From the NCBI GenBank assembly GCA_023101885.1, contig JALPQD010000513.1, forward strand, positions 1,178,001-1,242,000: a stretch of 64,000 nt of DNA. The letters run 5' to 3'. The stretch comes from Typhlomys cinereus. Taxonomy: Eukaryota; Chordata; Mammalia; Rodentia; Platacanthomyidae. This document shows positions 1 to 63,802 of this stretch, one piece after another. The notes beneath the pieces were generated by a model, which saw only the letters and a list, made by a program, of their open reading frames with translations, was not told where the DNA came from and did no database searches. Position numbers and translations under genes: made by a program. Numbering within the stretch: the stretch's first letter is position 1; each line of letters starts with the position of its first letter.

Positions 1-394
1 TCCCGGAATTCCTGGGCTCTACCCACTAAGCCATCTCACTGGTCCTATTTAAAATACTTTTAGAGACGTTAACCTGACAAATTGAATGCCATAAAGGTTT
101 ATTCATTCAACAAAAATCTAATATGTAATAATACTAGTACTAGAAAAAGCCTGTAGACACAGTTTCTGCCCTCGTGGAATTTAATTAAATAAAAGGCATC
201 TAATTAAATAAAAGGCATTAACTACATAAGTGCTCAAATTTAATAATGCACTTGCAAAAGTGATATTAAGGAAAGTTACAAGACTCTACATAAGATAAAG
301 ATTTTTTTTTTTAGGTATAGAAGAAACAAAATGACTGGAATCCCTGTGAGAATCTAAAAGTAACAGGCAAATTACAGTGAAAACAACACTGAAA

Positions 395-678
395 GGCTGG
401 AGAGGTGGCTCAGGGGTTAAGCCTCTGCCTTGCAGGCGGAAGGTCCTGAGTTCGGATCCTAGACCTCACGTATAGATGCTGGGCAGAAGCAGGGGCGGCC
501 TGCGTTTCTGGTTCTGGTAGGGTGGAGCCTGTGAATCCCAGGGCAGAGTAAACAAGAAGGAGGTGGAGGTGGTCCATGGTGGTTCCCAAATTCGTCCGTG
601 GTTCTGCACACACACAAACACACACACACATGCACATACGCGCACACACACAATTGAATAAATAATAATAAAAAAAAG
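395..678 (+). mobile_element. B2-superfamily SINE, young type
   Basis: tRNA-like head (A box tggctcaggggt, B box gagttcggatcc), GC-rich body, CA tract, then attgaataaata and an A-rich tail. Flanked by aaaacaacactgaaa / aaaactacactgaaa. Confidence 0.9.
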
Positions 679-2109
679 AAAACTACACTGAAAGAGCTTT
701 GAACAGTGGGATAGGGAGGCCGCCAAAAAAGCATGGTTAAAATTAACCGCTTTCTGGGGTGTACCCTGGCCACCTTCACCTTTGATAGCAGGCACTTGCC
801 ATGACCAGCAGAGGATTACATTCTGCCCAGAGTTCTAGAACCATATCACAAAGTTACTGGCTTGTTTTATGGATATTTCCATTCCATTTTACTTTCTTTC
901 CAATTGGTTTGGAAGCAATCAAAATGCTTTAAATGACAAATGGATAAATGAATAGCAGCATATTTATAGACAAAGAAATGACTTATCAATTCCCAAAGAA
1001 GATATGGAGGAATCTTAAGTGCGCATTGCTAAGTGAAAGCAACCAGAATGAAAGGCTACTGCATGACTCCAATTCTGTGACAGTCTTGGAAAAACAAAAC
1101 CACAGAAATATTAAAAAAAAAAAAAACAAGATTCAGGGGAGAAAATGAACAGGTGGTTTTAAAAGCAGTCAAATTATTCTGTGTGATTTAGCAGTAATAG
1201 ATACATATACATGTTATGATGCATTTGCCGGAACCCACAGAACTGTACATGAAGAATGAACCTTAATGTAAACTGTGGACAATAAATTAATAATAATATG
1301 TGAATATTGCTGGCTCATACATGTACCACATTAAGGAAAGTAAGAGGTTAACATTCTGTAGGAAAAGCAATTTGCAAGGAACAGGTGGCACAGGGAAAGC
1401 TCCCATATTATCTCAATTTTTCTGTAAATGTAAATTTACTCCAACTCTGCATCCTAGGGAAGCACTTAACACTGTGCACTGTGCATTTGTGAACATCTTT
1501 TTATAAGACAGTTGATCACTGATTTCATGTTTGATGTCCTTCATTTACTTTTTTCACTGTGATTCTTTCCTTACTGAACTTCAGAAAGTTATAGTCTTTT
1601 TCTTATTATTAACTTGTAAACTATCTTGAATTTTAGAACTATAGTTTTTATCACTACAAAACATTTTATCAATATACTGCAATTTACTTATTGTTTTTAA
1701 AGTTTTAAAGTTTCCAAATAGCATAGAATTTGTTATAAAAGTTTTGTGAATAGAGATTTTTCTGCATTATAAATTCCCTTCCCTTAACTATGTTCTTGGA
1801 ATTTGAAATACTGAATTGCATACTAAGAATGTGTATTTAGTATCTGGGATGTACTAAGCACCATAGAAACCACCAAGCACGTGGCACACACCTGTAATCC
1901 GAGCACTCAGAAGGCGGAGGCAGGAGGATAAGAAGTTTAACTTCATTTTCAGCTACATAGAGTTTAAGGTAGACTAGGCAAGGAGTCTCTCAAAAACAAA
2001 CAAAAGACTAGAAAGATCTTCCCTTTGTTGGACCACTCTGTTAATATTTTAATTAAGTTAGTATTTATTGTTTCTCTTCGCTGCATCTATTTTTCCATTC
2101 TGTTGATTT

Positions 2110-2393
2110 CTTTTTAAAACCCACATTTTTTAAAAATTTAATTTATTGTGTGTGTGTGAGAGAAGGCACTATGTGTTCCTGTGGAGGTCCAAGGGTGACT
2201 GAGAATCATTCTGGATTACTTCTACCTCTTTTTTGCTTTGCTCTGGGATTTCCCAGGCTCTGCTCATCAGGGTCAGAAGTATAGACCACCACCATTTCCC
2301 CCAGTATTGTTTTACTTGGGACCTGGGATCCGAACTGGGGACCTTCTGCTTGCGAGGCAGAGCTTAACCCCTGAGCCACTTCTCCAGCCCCCA
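2110..2393 (-). mobile_element. B2-superfamily SINE, older type
   Basis: Antisense copy whose body reads ggaatcattctggattactt-like sequence. Flanked by the exact duplication ccattctgttgattt (2095-2109 and 2394-2408). Confidence 0.85.
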
Positions 2394-2530
2394 CCATTCT
2401 GTTGATTTTTAATTTAGCAAATTATGCAAACAAAAAACTAATTTTTATACTGTTAAATGAAACCATTTTCCTTTCTCTTTCTTTCCTTCCTTCCTTTCTC
2501 TCTTTTTCTTTTTCTTTTTTTTTTTTTAAA

Positions 2531-2692
2531 GGGGAGAGCGCGAACGCAGTCCCCCACTACCACAAATTATGCAGTCGAGTTTCCCACATTTGGGGAAATC
2601 GCAGGGGTCAGCACATCCGGAGTGCAATGGATAAGCCTCGCCCTGGGAAAACCACCTTCGTGATCATGGTATCTCCCCTGCCAGGTAAGTAT
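2531..2692 (-). pseudogene. U1 snRNA retropseudogene
   Basis: Read on the minus strand this starts ATACTTACCTGGCAGGGGAG, the U1 5' end with its 5'-splice-site-pairing segment. It continues through the full U1 length to the terminal ..TTCGCGCT/CTCCCC. It matches the vertebrate U1 sequence I recall except near the 3' end. An A run (2515-2527, as T on the plus strand) follows the 3' end, and the 16-bp ctctctttttcttttt flanks both sides (2498-2513 and 2693-2708). No proximal sequence element can precede it, because a SINE begins right after the duplication. It is therefore a retrocopy rather than a working snRNA gene. Confidence 0.93.
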
Positions 2693-2708
2693 CTCTCTTT
2701 TTCTTTTT

Positions 2709-2758
2709 TATTATTATTTATTCAATTGTGCATTTATGCATGTGTGTGCATGTGTGTA

Positions 2759-2798
<40 letters not shown>

Positions 2799-3006
2799 AC
2801 CATGGACGAATTCGGGAACCACCATGGACCACCTCTACCTCCTCCTTGTTTACTCTGCCCCGGGATTCACAGGCTCCGCCCCACCAGGATCAGAAACGCA
2901 GGCTGCCCCCACTTCCGCCCGGTGTCTATACGTGGGGTCTAGGATCCGAACTCAGGACCTTCTGCCTGCAAGGCAGAGGCTTAACCTCTGAGCACCTCTC
3001 CAGCAC
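2709..3006 (-). mobile_element. B2-superfamily SINE, young type
   Basis: Antisense copy with tail ttattcaattg, a TG tract and body through cacctctccagcaccc. It abuts the U1 retropseudogene's target duplication. Confidence 0.88.
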
Positions 3007-3095
3007 CCCTGTTTTTCCTTTCTTGTAAACTCTAACTTTGTGTATTCTAGGCAAGAATTCTCCCATTGAATTACATCCTTAGACCTCTTCTGTGA

Positions 3096-3097
3096 TT

Positions 3098-3193
<96 letters not shown>

Positions 3194-3194
3194 T
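3096..3194. repeat. (CTTT)n microsatellite
   Basis: About 100 bp of uninterrupted CTTT units. Confidence 0.97.
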
Positions 3195-3195
3195 T

Positions 3196-3421
3196 TTTTT
3201 GCATGTGCATGTGTAATGTCTGTACACATGTGTGTAGTGTTTATGTGGAGGCCAGAGTTTGATGTCAGGTGTCCTCCTTAATCACAACACCCCTTTTTTG
3301 AGAGAGAGGATTCCTTGCTAAACCTGGAGCTCATCAATTCTGCTAGACTTGCTGTCAGCAAACTTCAGGGATCATCCTGTCTTTGCCTCCCTAAGGATGG
3401 AATTACAGGTATATTCTGGTT
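3196..3421 (-). repeat. B4-like composite SINE
   Basis: Antisense copy with a gtggaggccagag segment and a B1-like end (ctccctaaggatggaattacagg). Confidence 0.6.
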
Positions 3422-3434
3422 GCACCAGGCTTTT

Positions 3435-3727
3435 AATTAATTAATTGCGTGTGTCTGTATACGTATATATGTGTATGTGTATGTATCTGGTGTATCACAG
3501 GGCACTGTGTATATCTGTTGAGGCCCAAAGGTGACTGGGAATCATCCTGGCTTGCTTCTACCTCCTCTTTGCTTTCCTCTGGAGTTTCCCAGTCTCTGCC
3601 TTCCAGTGCCAGAAGTACAGGCCACCGCCATTTCTGCCTGGTGTTTATACATAGGATCTGGGATCCGAACTCAGGACCTTCTGCTTGCAAGGCAGAGGCT
3701 TAACCACTGAACCATCTCTCTAGCCCC
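3435..3727 (-). mobile_element. B2-superfamily SINE, older type
   Basis: Flanked by gcaccaggctttt / gcaccaagctttt. It ends in the SINE head ccatctctctagcccc (antisense). Confidence 0.85.
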
Positions 3728-3884
3728 GCACCAAGCTTTTTTTATGTGGTTCTGCAGTGTGAATACAAAGAACCAAATTATCTCTTCAATCTTCTTTGTG
3801 TCATTTTTAAGATGAAGTGATTTTGCTATATTCAGTAGTTTGAAAGTTATGTTTTCATTTATCCATGATCCAAGGATTTCTATT

Positions 3885-4026
3885 TATCTTATTAACCTCA
3901 CAAAAATTCATCTTGTTTATAATCATATATGGGTTAGGTATATTAGTATCTCAGCTTCACAGATCAAAAACTAAAGCTTAGTAAAGTGAGGTAATTCAGC
4001 CATATCGCAGAGGCAGTATGAGTGGA
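3885..4026. repeat. MIR/L2-like fragment
   Basis: Diverged match to the cacagatcaaaaactaaagc... agtaaagtgaggtaattcag pattern typical of ancient MIR/L2 sequences. Confidence 0.45.
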
Positions 4027-4029
4027 TAT

Positions 4030-4470
4030 ACCTGATGTCATGGTTAGGCACAGGTGTCAACTTGACTGTTGAGGGTTTGAGCTCTGGGCACAGTTGTAGA
4101 GAGTTATGGTTGAGTTAAACTCAGAGCAAACTTGCAGGAGTTTGTCTAGCTGCTGGGGAAGACCCAGTCCATGGGGATGGGATTAGGCCTTGGATAAATC
4201 ACAGAGAGCTGGTTGAGAGAGTGGGCATCCTTCTGTTCACTTGGCCAGACATGCTGGTCTGGCAAGTAAGGATTGTCCATCTCTCAGCCATTATGTGGTG
4301 ATGGTGGCCAGTTCCCTCGGCCCTGGTGTTGGTGCGTGCTCTCCTATCAAGCTGGACTACAGACTGTAACCAGACTGTCGTAAGAAAGTAAACTCCTTGT
4401 TCCCTTAAGCTGTGTGATGGTCATTTATCAGCAACCATGCAGGTGAACTGCAACACCTGACTACTAGGCA
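4030..4470 (+). repeat. LTR-like repeat (ERVL/MaLR type)
   Basis: Starts tgtcatggttaggcacagg, with tgtcaacttgactg, and ends in the tttatcagcaaccatg region, resembling rodent ERVL/MaLR LTRs. Family uncertain. Confidence 0.45.
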
Positions 4471-4740
4471 ACACAGACTAACTCCCTGGAGTCTGGTCTT
4501 TCAGCCTACATTATACTGATGCTTGAGGTATTCCAATGTTGTTTTATTACAAAATTCTTTCCTTAAAATTCATTTCTCGGGATCTCTTGAACTATTTAGT
4601 TTACAGATGTGATGATACATGGTCTTAAACACTAAAGCATAAAATGTTTTAGAACTTGAAAGTTTTAGGACATATAATCCTAAATGTATGTGAGGAAAAA
4701 TATAGGAGTTGGTTGGCTTGTTTCATTTTTGTTGTAGTTC

Positions 4741-4808
4741 TGGGATGACACCCAGACCCTTATGCATACTAGGCAAGTGGTCTGTCACTGAGTTATACCC
4801 CCACCCCT
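4741..4808 (-). mobile_element. ID element
   Basis: Antisense ID/tRNA-Ala-type core: aggcaagtggtctgtcactg agttatacccc. Confidence 0.65.
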
Positions 4809-4834
4809 GAAAAACTGCACCTTAAAATACATAC

Positions 4835-57110
<52,276 letters not shown>

Positions 57111-57604
57111 CTAGGAAAGGAAAAAAAATACATTCACATAATTCTCTGCAAGACAAATATAAGCATATTAACTAAAGTAATGCTCAACACTGTTTAAAAC
57201 TCTCAAAATTCAAAAGACATTCATTCATATGTGACACAGATTTTGTTTTCAGAATCATTGCCTAGGACAGTAAAAAGATGGATTGCAGAGATAGGATGAC
57301 TACAAATTTCCCTGAGACAGAGAAGCATGAACCTAGTAAATTAACCATTCTCAGACACAACTGACCTGAAAAATATTCTCCTTAAAATCTGACTCAAAAT
57401 CTCTTTCATCTTCTCCTTGACTTTTCTCAAAAAAAAAAAAAGCACTTGTACTGTGCTAAAATAGCAACTTCTATCTTTAGTAAAACTATTAGTCTATTGT
57501 ATTATAATTATCATGTACTTCATTTCTACAGTGAACTTCGTGACTGTGATAAATACATTTAGATTCTTTACACTCCTCACCCTTAATAACTGTACCTAGT
57601 CAGT

Positions 57605-57690
57605 TGGGGTTATAGCTTAATGGGAGAGTACTTTCCTAGCATACATGGTGTCCCAGGTTCAATCTCCAGTATCACAAAAAGAAAAAGAAA
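57605..57690 (+). mobile_element. ID element
   Basis: ggttatagcttaatgggaga gtactttcctagcat, ggttcaatctccagtatcac, A-rich tail. Confidence 0.7.
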
Positions 57691-58690
57691 CCTCCATTTT
57701 TGCCCAGAAGCATTTTGAGTCAATCATATATCAACATGGAAAGACTTTCAAGTATTAATCTTTGAAGCAACAGATTATAGAGAATCAGAAAAAATACCCA
57801 CAAATAAATGTATCATTGTACTCATGCATTCATAAAAGTAGCAAAAAGATATCTGCAAGGATGTACACAAAATAGAAACAATGATTCCATTTCTAGAGTG
57901 ATTATTTACACAATCTAAATACACTACAATGAAAGCATACTCATGTAGTGCTGGTATGATTTGAAATAAAAATCACAAATTTAAAAGCTAGCATTTTCTA
58001 GAACAACAAAAAATAAAGCTGAGTTGATCCCCAGAACGATGTTCTACAAAGCACGAAACTTTTAGTCACCCTTTTCAAATTCTGTCCTGCTGACAATACC
58101 ATGTATTTCATGAGTAAACTTAACAATAAAGATTTGATTCACCTACCATTTTGTGGGTTCCAAATAAATTTTAACAATTCTGCCATTTAAAGTTTTTTAT
58201 GGCTATTATTTGAAAGTCCAGTTTGTAAAGATGAAATTATACAGACCTAATCTGTTAGACTGTTGGGTTTTTTGTTTGTTTATTTTGTTTTCACTCAACA
58301 ACTAGTATTAAGCTTCCCAATTTCTAGAAACCTAACGAAACCACTCCACAGGTCAAAAATGAAGGAAATTGACATGACAGTAGAGACCGAAACATTTCTG
58401 AGATTAAAAATGCCTTGCTATGGTATCTAGCGTGAAGTATTTCCTCAATAAAAGGTGTTTCAACAGCAGATAATCAATTTTAGTTCAGTGAATTGCCAAA
58501 ACCTTTAATGGATATAAAGTTGAAATCAACCAATTTCCTCTCAAGTTAAATCTGATTATATTCTGTTGTAAGTCTTGTTCAGTTGATGGTGCCTTCAACT
58601 TCTTAGTATCAAAATTTGAAACCTGGCTTTTCGTTTCACCTCATTAGTTGTTGACGCCACCTCTCTGCACCATTTCTTTTTAAAATACTT

Positions 58691-58693
58691 ACC

Positions 58694-58760
<67 letters not shown>
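58691..58760. repeat. (GA)n microsatellite
   Basis: About 70 bp of GA units. Confidence 0.97.
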
Positions 58761-58763
<3 letters not shown>

Positions 58764-58789
58764 GAGGGAGAGACAGAGACAGAAAGAGA

Positions 58790-59020
58790 AAAGAATAAGC
58801 ATATGCCATGGTGCAAAGGCAGAGGTCAGAGGTCACTTCTTTCTTTCCATTATGGCTTCCCAGGAAGACTTCAGATTTTTGAGCAGGTGCCTTGTTATCA
58901 CTTTCTACCTTAATCAGGTTTTCTCACCAAACCTGGAGTTTATCAATCTGACTGGCCAGTTAAGACCCTGGGATCTGTCTCGCCAACGTTGGGATTACAG
59001 GTGTGTGGCACGTAATTTTT
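58790..59020 (-). repeat. B4-like composite SINE
   Basis: gcagaggtcagaggtcactt, aacctggagtttatcaatct, aacgttgggattacaggtgt. Confidence 0.6.
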
Positions 59021-59028
59021 TTTTCCAT

Positions 59029-59085
59029 CTATAGGTATGGGTGTATAGGTGTCTATAGGTATGGGTGTATAGGTGTCTATAGGTG
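59029..59085. repeat. 24-bp minisatellite
   Basis: Two full copies plus a part of the unit ctataggtatgggtgtatag + gtgt. Confidence 0.85.
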
Positions 59086-59308
59086 TGTGTAGGTACATAT
59101 GTGTGTAGAAGAGGACACTGTGTGTACCTGTGGAGGCCCAACGGTGACTTCAGGACTCATCCTGGATTCTATCTCCTTTTGGCTTCACTCTGGAGTTCTC
59201 CAGTCTTAGCTGTGGACGGTCAGAATTGCCCTTCTGCCAGGCACTTTTACATAAGATCTGGAATCTGAACTCAGGTCCTCTTGTTCTCAAGGCCACCTTT
59301 CCAGCCCA
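59077..59308 (-). mobile_element. B2-superfamily SINE, older type
   Basis: gtgtgtacctgtggaggccc, tcatcctggattctatctcc, ending cacctttccagccc. Confidence 0.75.
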
Positions 59309-59324
59309 GATTTTTTTTTAACAT

Positions 59325-59392
59325 AGGTGTTGGGGATTTGAACATAAATCTTTATGCTGTATGGCAAGCACTTTACTAAGTCATCTTAGTCC
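59325..59392 (-). mobile_element. ID-like fragment
   Basis: gttggggatttgaacataaa, tggcaagcactttactaagt. Confidence 0.45.
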
Positions 59393-59508
59393 TAAACATT
59401 ATAATTTTATCTATATTACTTTGCTGATCCAGGTGAAATTGTTCCTTATAAACAGGAAAAATTCAATTGGTTTTCTTCACAAATTTAGTCAGTTTGTCAC
59501 ATACTATC

Positions 59509-59515
59509 CTTAAAA

Positions 59516-59572
<57 letters not shown>

Positions 59573-59821
59573 TATCAGAGGGCACTGTGTGTCCCTGTGG
59601 AGGACCAAGGGTGACTTTGAGAATCATCCTGGATTGATTCTACCTCCTCCTTACTTTGCTCTGGGAGATCCTAGGATCTGCCCATCAGGGCTGGAAGTGC
59701 AGGCTGCCGCTGTTTCCGCCTGGAGTTTTTACATGGGACCTGGGATCCCACCTGGGACCCAATTTAGGACCCTCTGCTCTTGAGACAGAGTCTTAACCCC
59801 TGAGCCATCTCTCTAGCCCTG
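59509..59821 (-). mobile_element. B2-superfamily SINE, older type, long (TG)n
   Basis: Short duplication catactatc (59500-59508, 59822-59830); TG run 59517-59570. Confidence 0.87.
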
Positions 59822-59989
59822 CATACTATCTATTAAGCAGTCATACATAAATCGTTAGCTCTGAGTTCTCAACATTGTGTCAGTATCACATATTTTCACT
59901 ACTAAGGTGTCTTATTATGCTTTTGTATGGGACAGGATAAGTTCTTTCACTTTTTCTAAATTAAATTGAATACTCATAAAAACTTGTTT

Positions 59990-60305
59990 TTTACTTACTG
60001 ATGATGTACACGTGTGTATGCACATTGTGTGTAAATGCATGTGTGTACATGCACAGAGAAACCAGAGGTCAACCTTGGATGCTATTCGTCAGTTACTGTT
60101 CACCTTGCTGTTTGAGACAGGGTCTCTATTGGGATTTGGAGTTTGCTGATTAGGCAAGTCCAGCTATCTCAAAAGCCACAGGGATATTTCCTATTTCCAC
60201 CTCCCCAGTGCTGGGATTACAAGCATGTGCTTATCAAGGCCTGGCATTTTACACGGATGCTGGGGATGTAACTCAGGACCTCATGTTGCCACCTCCCCAG
60301 TCTCC
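59990..60305 (-). repeat. B4-like composite SINE
   Basis: gagaaaccagaggtcaacct, gtttgagacagggtctctat, ccagtgctgggattacaagc. Confidence 0.65.
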
Positions 60306-60782
60306 TAAGAACTTATTTTAAAATAACTTTCTACTTAGAAAACTGTTAATACCAAATAAGAATGATCAAGATACATTATAAACAGGTATGAAAATATCAT
60401 AATGAAACACTGTTATGTATAATAAATGTTAAAAACTGTTAATACAACAAGGAAAGGAAACACATAGAAAAAATAAAAGCCGTTAAGAAATTCTAAATAA
60501 CTTGGAATAAATGGCTAACATATTAAAAACGTAGTGTTAAAAGCTACTGACATTTATAAGCTAAATGAAAAAAAGTATGGGAAGAACAAAACTTCAACTG
60601 AAATAAGAACAAATTAGAGGACCTCAGTTTAGTGGTCTTGAGGAAAGAGACCACAGATGACAAGTCCCCAGAGTCCAGATAGCAGAAGTTGTGTGATTGC
60701 TCTCTCTCTCTCTCTCTCTCAAATAAGTAAAACATTTAAAAAAATCTAAGTATAAAAAATAAACACAATGAAACTTTGTTCT

Positions 60783-61034
60783 TTTGTGGTTTTTTGTGTG
60801 TACATGTATACTAGAAGGGACCTGAGTGTGTGCCTGTTGAGGCCCATGATTGACACCAGGAATCATCCTGGATTGCAATACTCTGGGGTTTCCCCTAGGC
60901 CCCACTATTCAGGGCCAGAATTATAGGCCTCTGTCACATCTGCCCAGCATTTTTATGTGGGATCTAGGGAGTTGAACTCAGGTTCTTTTACTTTTGAGGC
61001 AAAGATTTAACCTCTGAGCCATTGCCCCAGCCCA
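60783..61034 (-). mobile_element. B2-superfamily SINE, older type
   Basis: tgcctgttgaggcccatgat, aggaatcatcctggattgca, ending gagccattgccccagccc. Confidence 0.75.
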
Positions 61035-61817
61035 AAACCTCACTCTTACTTTTAAAATCAAGTTTGACACATACAATAACTCCACTTGACAGTTTCTCTG
61101 TATGTATCCAAAACAGTCTTACATCTTTTTTCCCTTATTCTTCAATCTTACAACCTCTTTATACACGACCTTAGTGAATAGGATTGAATTTGAATCCATT
61201 GGTAACGTCTACCTATTCTGCTTAAAGATCAACGTGAAAAAGTCTAAGAAGGAACAGAATTCCCAATTTAAAATTTGTTTTCCTTCTTAAGCTTTGTTTA
61301 GTATTCAAATTCATTCTCAAATGATACCCCTCTTTCTATTCAGGAACTTAAAAACCCTGAGCCTGCACACTTGCACACTTGGCCTTTTTGGTCCTCATAG
61401 CTGGGCATGTCATCTCTTTTTGGCATTGTCTTCAATTGACTACACAAAGAAGTTCACTAGTGAGTTTACCTGGTGAAGCTTAGGTAGCCGTGGGGATACT
61501 AGTGGGTAGCCTATAATGGAAGAAAGCTTCACTTTATAAAGGAGCTCTGCTTTTATATAACCATGAAAGGGCCTTGTCTTACTGTTGCCTTCCAGGAAGA
61601 TGCATATTCATAACTGAAGCCATTATAATGAGGCCCTTTCAGGAGCCCAGCCCTAAATATGGGTGTGGTCCATACAACACAGCAGCCAACCAGTACCGCT
61701 TCACTGGTCATCCCTAAAGTAGATGGTACAGAAACTTTGATGCATAATTATACTGACATTTGATAAGTTTCTTTGGAGATATAATTTTACTATTCAACTA
61801 CTTTTAAATTCATGACA

Positions 61818-61910
61818 GAGCTGAGTGTAGCTCATTGATCAAGCATATGCTGAGTAGGTATGACATTCTGGGTCAAATCATTAGCCCCTCACCCCAAAGT
61901 TCCTAAATGC
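61818..61910 (+). mobile_element. ID-like element
   Basis: gagctgagtgtagctcattg atcaagcatatgc, diverged. Confidence 0.5.
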
Positions 61911-62074
61911 TAAAACTTGTGATATAAGGAATTGGCTTTCACAAGAATGAAGACTTACCATGACTCTTCACTTCAACTCCTTGGTTATGTAATATCAATC
62001 AGTGAAATAATCAGAAATTTAATGAAAATTTAGAATAAATTACCAAGATGACAAGTGCAGACTGCAAATAGATA

Positions 62075-62160
62075 ACTACAGCCTTGAACTCACACCGTTT
62101 CTCTTGCCTCTCTGTCTCCTAACTACTGAGATTACAGGTGTGAGCCAACACACCTGGCTT
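62075..62160 (-). mobile_element. B1-like fragment (antisense)
   Basis: aactactgagattacaggtg tgagccaacacacctggct. Confidence 0.55.
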
Positions 62161-62839
62161 TCAAATATAATAAACACCAAGAATGAATTCTAGTAATTAA
62201 CAAAAATTATTAGCTGATTTTCCCTATATCACAGATATAGAAAGTTTGTCTTGTATTATAACAGAATAGAATATATGCTGTAACAGACATTGTATATATC
62301 ATTATGATAGTTCTTTAAGTTAACAAGAAGTAAAACTAAAATAATGAAAACATATAAAATTTTAACTTCTGGAAAAAAAAACAGGATAAGAACGTCTACC
62401 TAATTTTTATTTGCTTTCTTTCACTAATAATCTTAGTCTAAAGAAAACAGTATATTTTTGAGAACTCCAGCTGGAATTTAAAAATCCTAATAACTTATCT
62501 GACAATTATTCTAAAAATGAATCTGAGTATGCTGGGTCTTATAAAGGGCTATAGCCTATCTTCACATTCTTACTTCAATCACCACTTTCTACATTCTGTG
62601 ATCAAATCTTTTTACTCCATCATATGGCACACATACTGTAAAGTAAAATTCAATAGTGATTTTAGCCAATTCCACTTTATTGCCTTACTCACTCAGCAAA
62701 AAAACTGTGAGAGGGAAATTTTAATGTAAAGAAGACATTTTCTTGTTAATTATTACTACACATTTACAGATATCCATTTTTATTTGAGTGAGTGAATAGC
62801 AGGAGTCCAGCAATATACAAGGGTTAACTGTGGGACTGG

Positions 62840-62925
62840 ACACTAGTGGGACAGCACTTGCCTAACATGTGCAAGATACTTTGTTTAATACTTGGCATGG
62901 GAAACCAGAAAAAAAAGAAAAAGAA
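62840..62925 (+). mobile_element. ID-like element
   Basis: gggacagcacttgcctaaca tgtgcaag, A-rich tail. Confidence 0.55.
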
Positions 62926-63084
62926 AGTTACCAGTGGAGCTCGTTCATATTCAGTCATTTTCAGTATGTTGCAACTTAATATAGTCCAAGTATATGGCAT
63001 ATATCTAATTGAGCTTTTGGTACTATAATCTCAATTTCCAATTATTTAAATATATTTTTAAATAATTTATTTTAAAATTGATTC

Positions 63085-63170
63085 TCAGGATTTACCTCAG
63101 TGGTAGAATGCTTGCTAAGCAAATTCAAGGCCTTAGTTTGGACCCTGAACTAAAAAAAAAAAGTAAAATT
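63085..63170 (+). mobile_element. ID element
   Basis: ggatttacctcagtggtaga atgcttgctaagcaa, A tail. Confidence 0.7.
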
Positions 63171-63389
63171 GTTTCTCCTCTTTCTATAGCTATATATTAG
63201 AAGATTAGTATGTCTATGATCCAATACTCTGGAGGTTGAAGCAAAGGATCCCAAGTTTGAGGCCAATGTGGGCTGGAAAGTATGACTTTGTCATAAAAAA
63301 AGCAAGATATAGAAAAAAAGAGATATACATCATCATCAGCCATCAAAACTATGTATCAAATGATAATGAGGCAATACTCCATACTCACT

Positions 63390-63510
63390 ACTAGGATGTG
63401 ATAACTTGGTGATGATGTGGTGAATCTAGAATTCTCACACACTGCTAGCAGGGATGTAAAACAGCTTTAGAAAGGGGGGGTTTGAGTTTTCAGAGTCAAA
63501 CACAAGACTT
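63390..63510 (+). repeat. LINE-1 3' fragment, left part
   Basis: ttctcacacactgctagcag ggatgtaaaac is a LINE-1 3' landmark; interrupted by the next SINE. Confidence 0.65.
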
Positions 63511-63514
63511 TATG

Positions 63515-63802
63515 ATTCCAGTCTGTATGTGTGTGTGTGTGTGTGTGTGGTGTTTGCATGTTTGTGAACATCTGAAGTTGATGTCAGAATCTTCCCTGAT
63601 TGCTCTCCATCAAATGCAGAGATAACTGCCAGGGCAACTTTTGCTAATCAGCCTGTTCTGGAGATTTCTGTCTCTGCCTTCTGAGGCTGGAATTACAGAA
63701 AGGATGTCACGACCACTCACATTCATGTGAGTTCTGGAAATCTGAATCCCATTTCTTGCTTGCCTGCAAATACTATCACTGCCAAGCCATCTCCCCATCC
63801 AG
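63515..63802 (-). repeat. B4-like composite SINE inside LINE-1
   Basis: TG run, ctgccttctgaggctggaat tacag, ending aagccatctccccatcc. Confidence 0.55.

Larger units (their letters stand above)
1..4834 (-). other. AGO3: AGO3 intron 12 (partial)
   Basis: No coding exon was seen in this stretch. It holds an ancient MIR/L2 fragment, an LTR-like repeat, a U1 retropseudogene, four B2-superfamily SINEs, a B1, a B4-like repeat, an ID element and a long CTTT microsatellite. The rest, chiefly 694-1865 and 3741-3884, shows nothing recognisable. Confidence 0.8.

Noticed and set aside
395..470. Independent tRNA genes from A-box and B-box matches
   Set aside because: All such matches lie in SINE heads without cloverleaf-competent 3' halves.
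410..779. Open frames rich in Met-Cys-Val or His-Thr repeats, here and at many other sites (for example 2402-2797, 9594-9846, 11512-12036, 37595-38035, 55398-55760)
   Set aside because: They are translations of SINE copies with embedded (TG)n or (CA)n tracts. The same peptide fragments recur at every copy of the SINE, which shows they are repeats and not genes.
2531..2692. Functional U1 snRNA gene
   Set aside because: It has a poly(A) run at its 3' end, target duplications, no 3' box and a SINE directly where the upstream promoter should be.
3096..3194. CRISPR-like or other spaced repeat array
   Set aside because: The repeats are pure microsatellites without spacers, in a mammalian genome.
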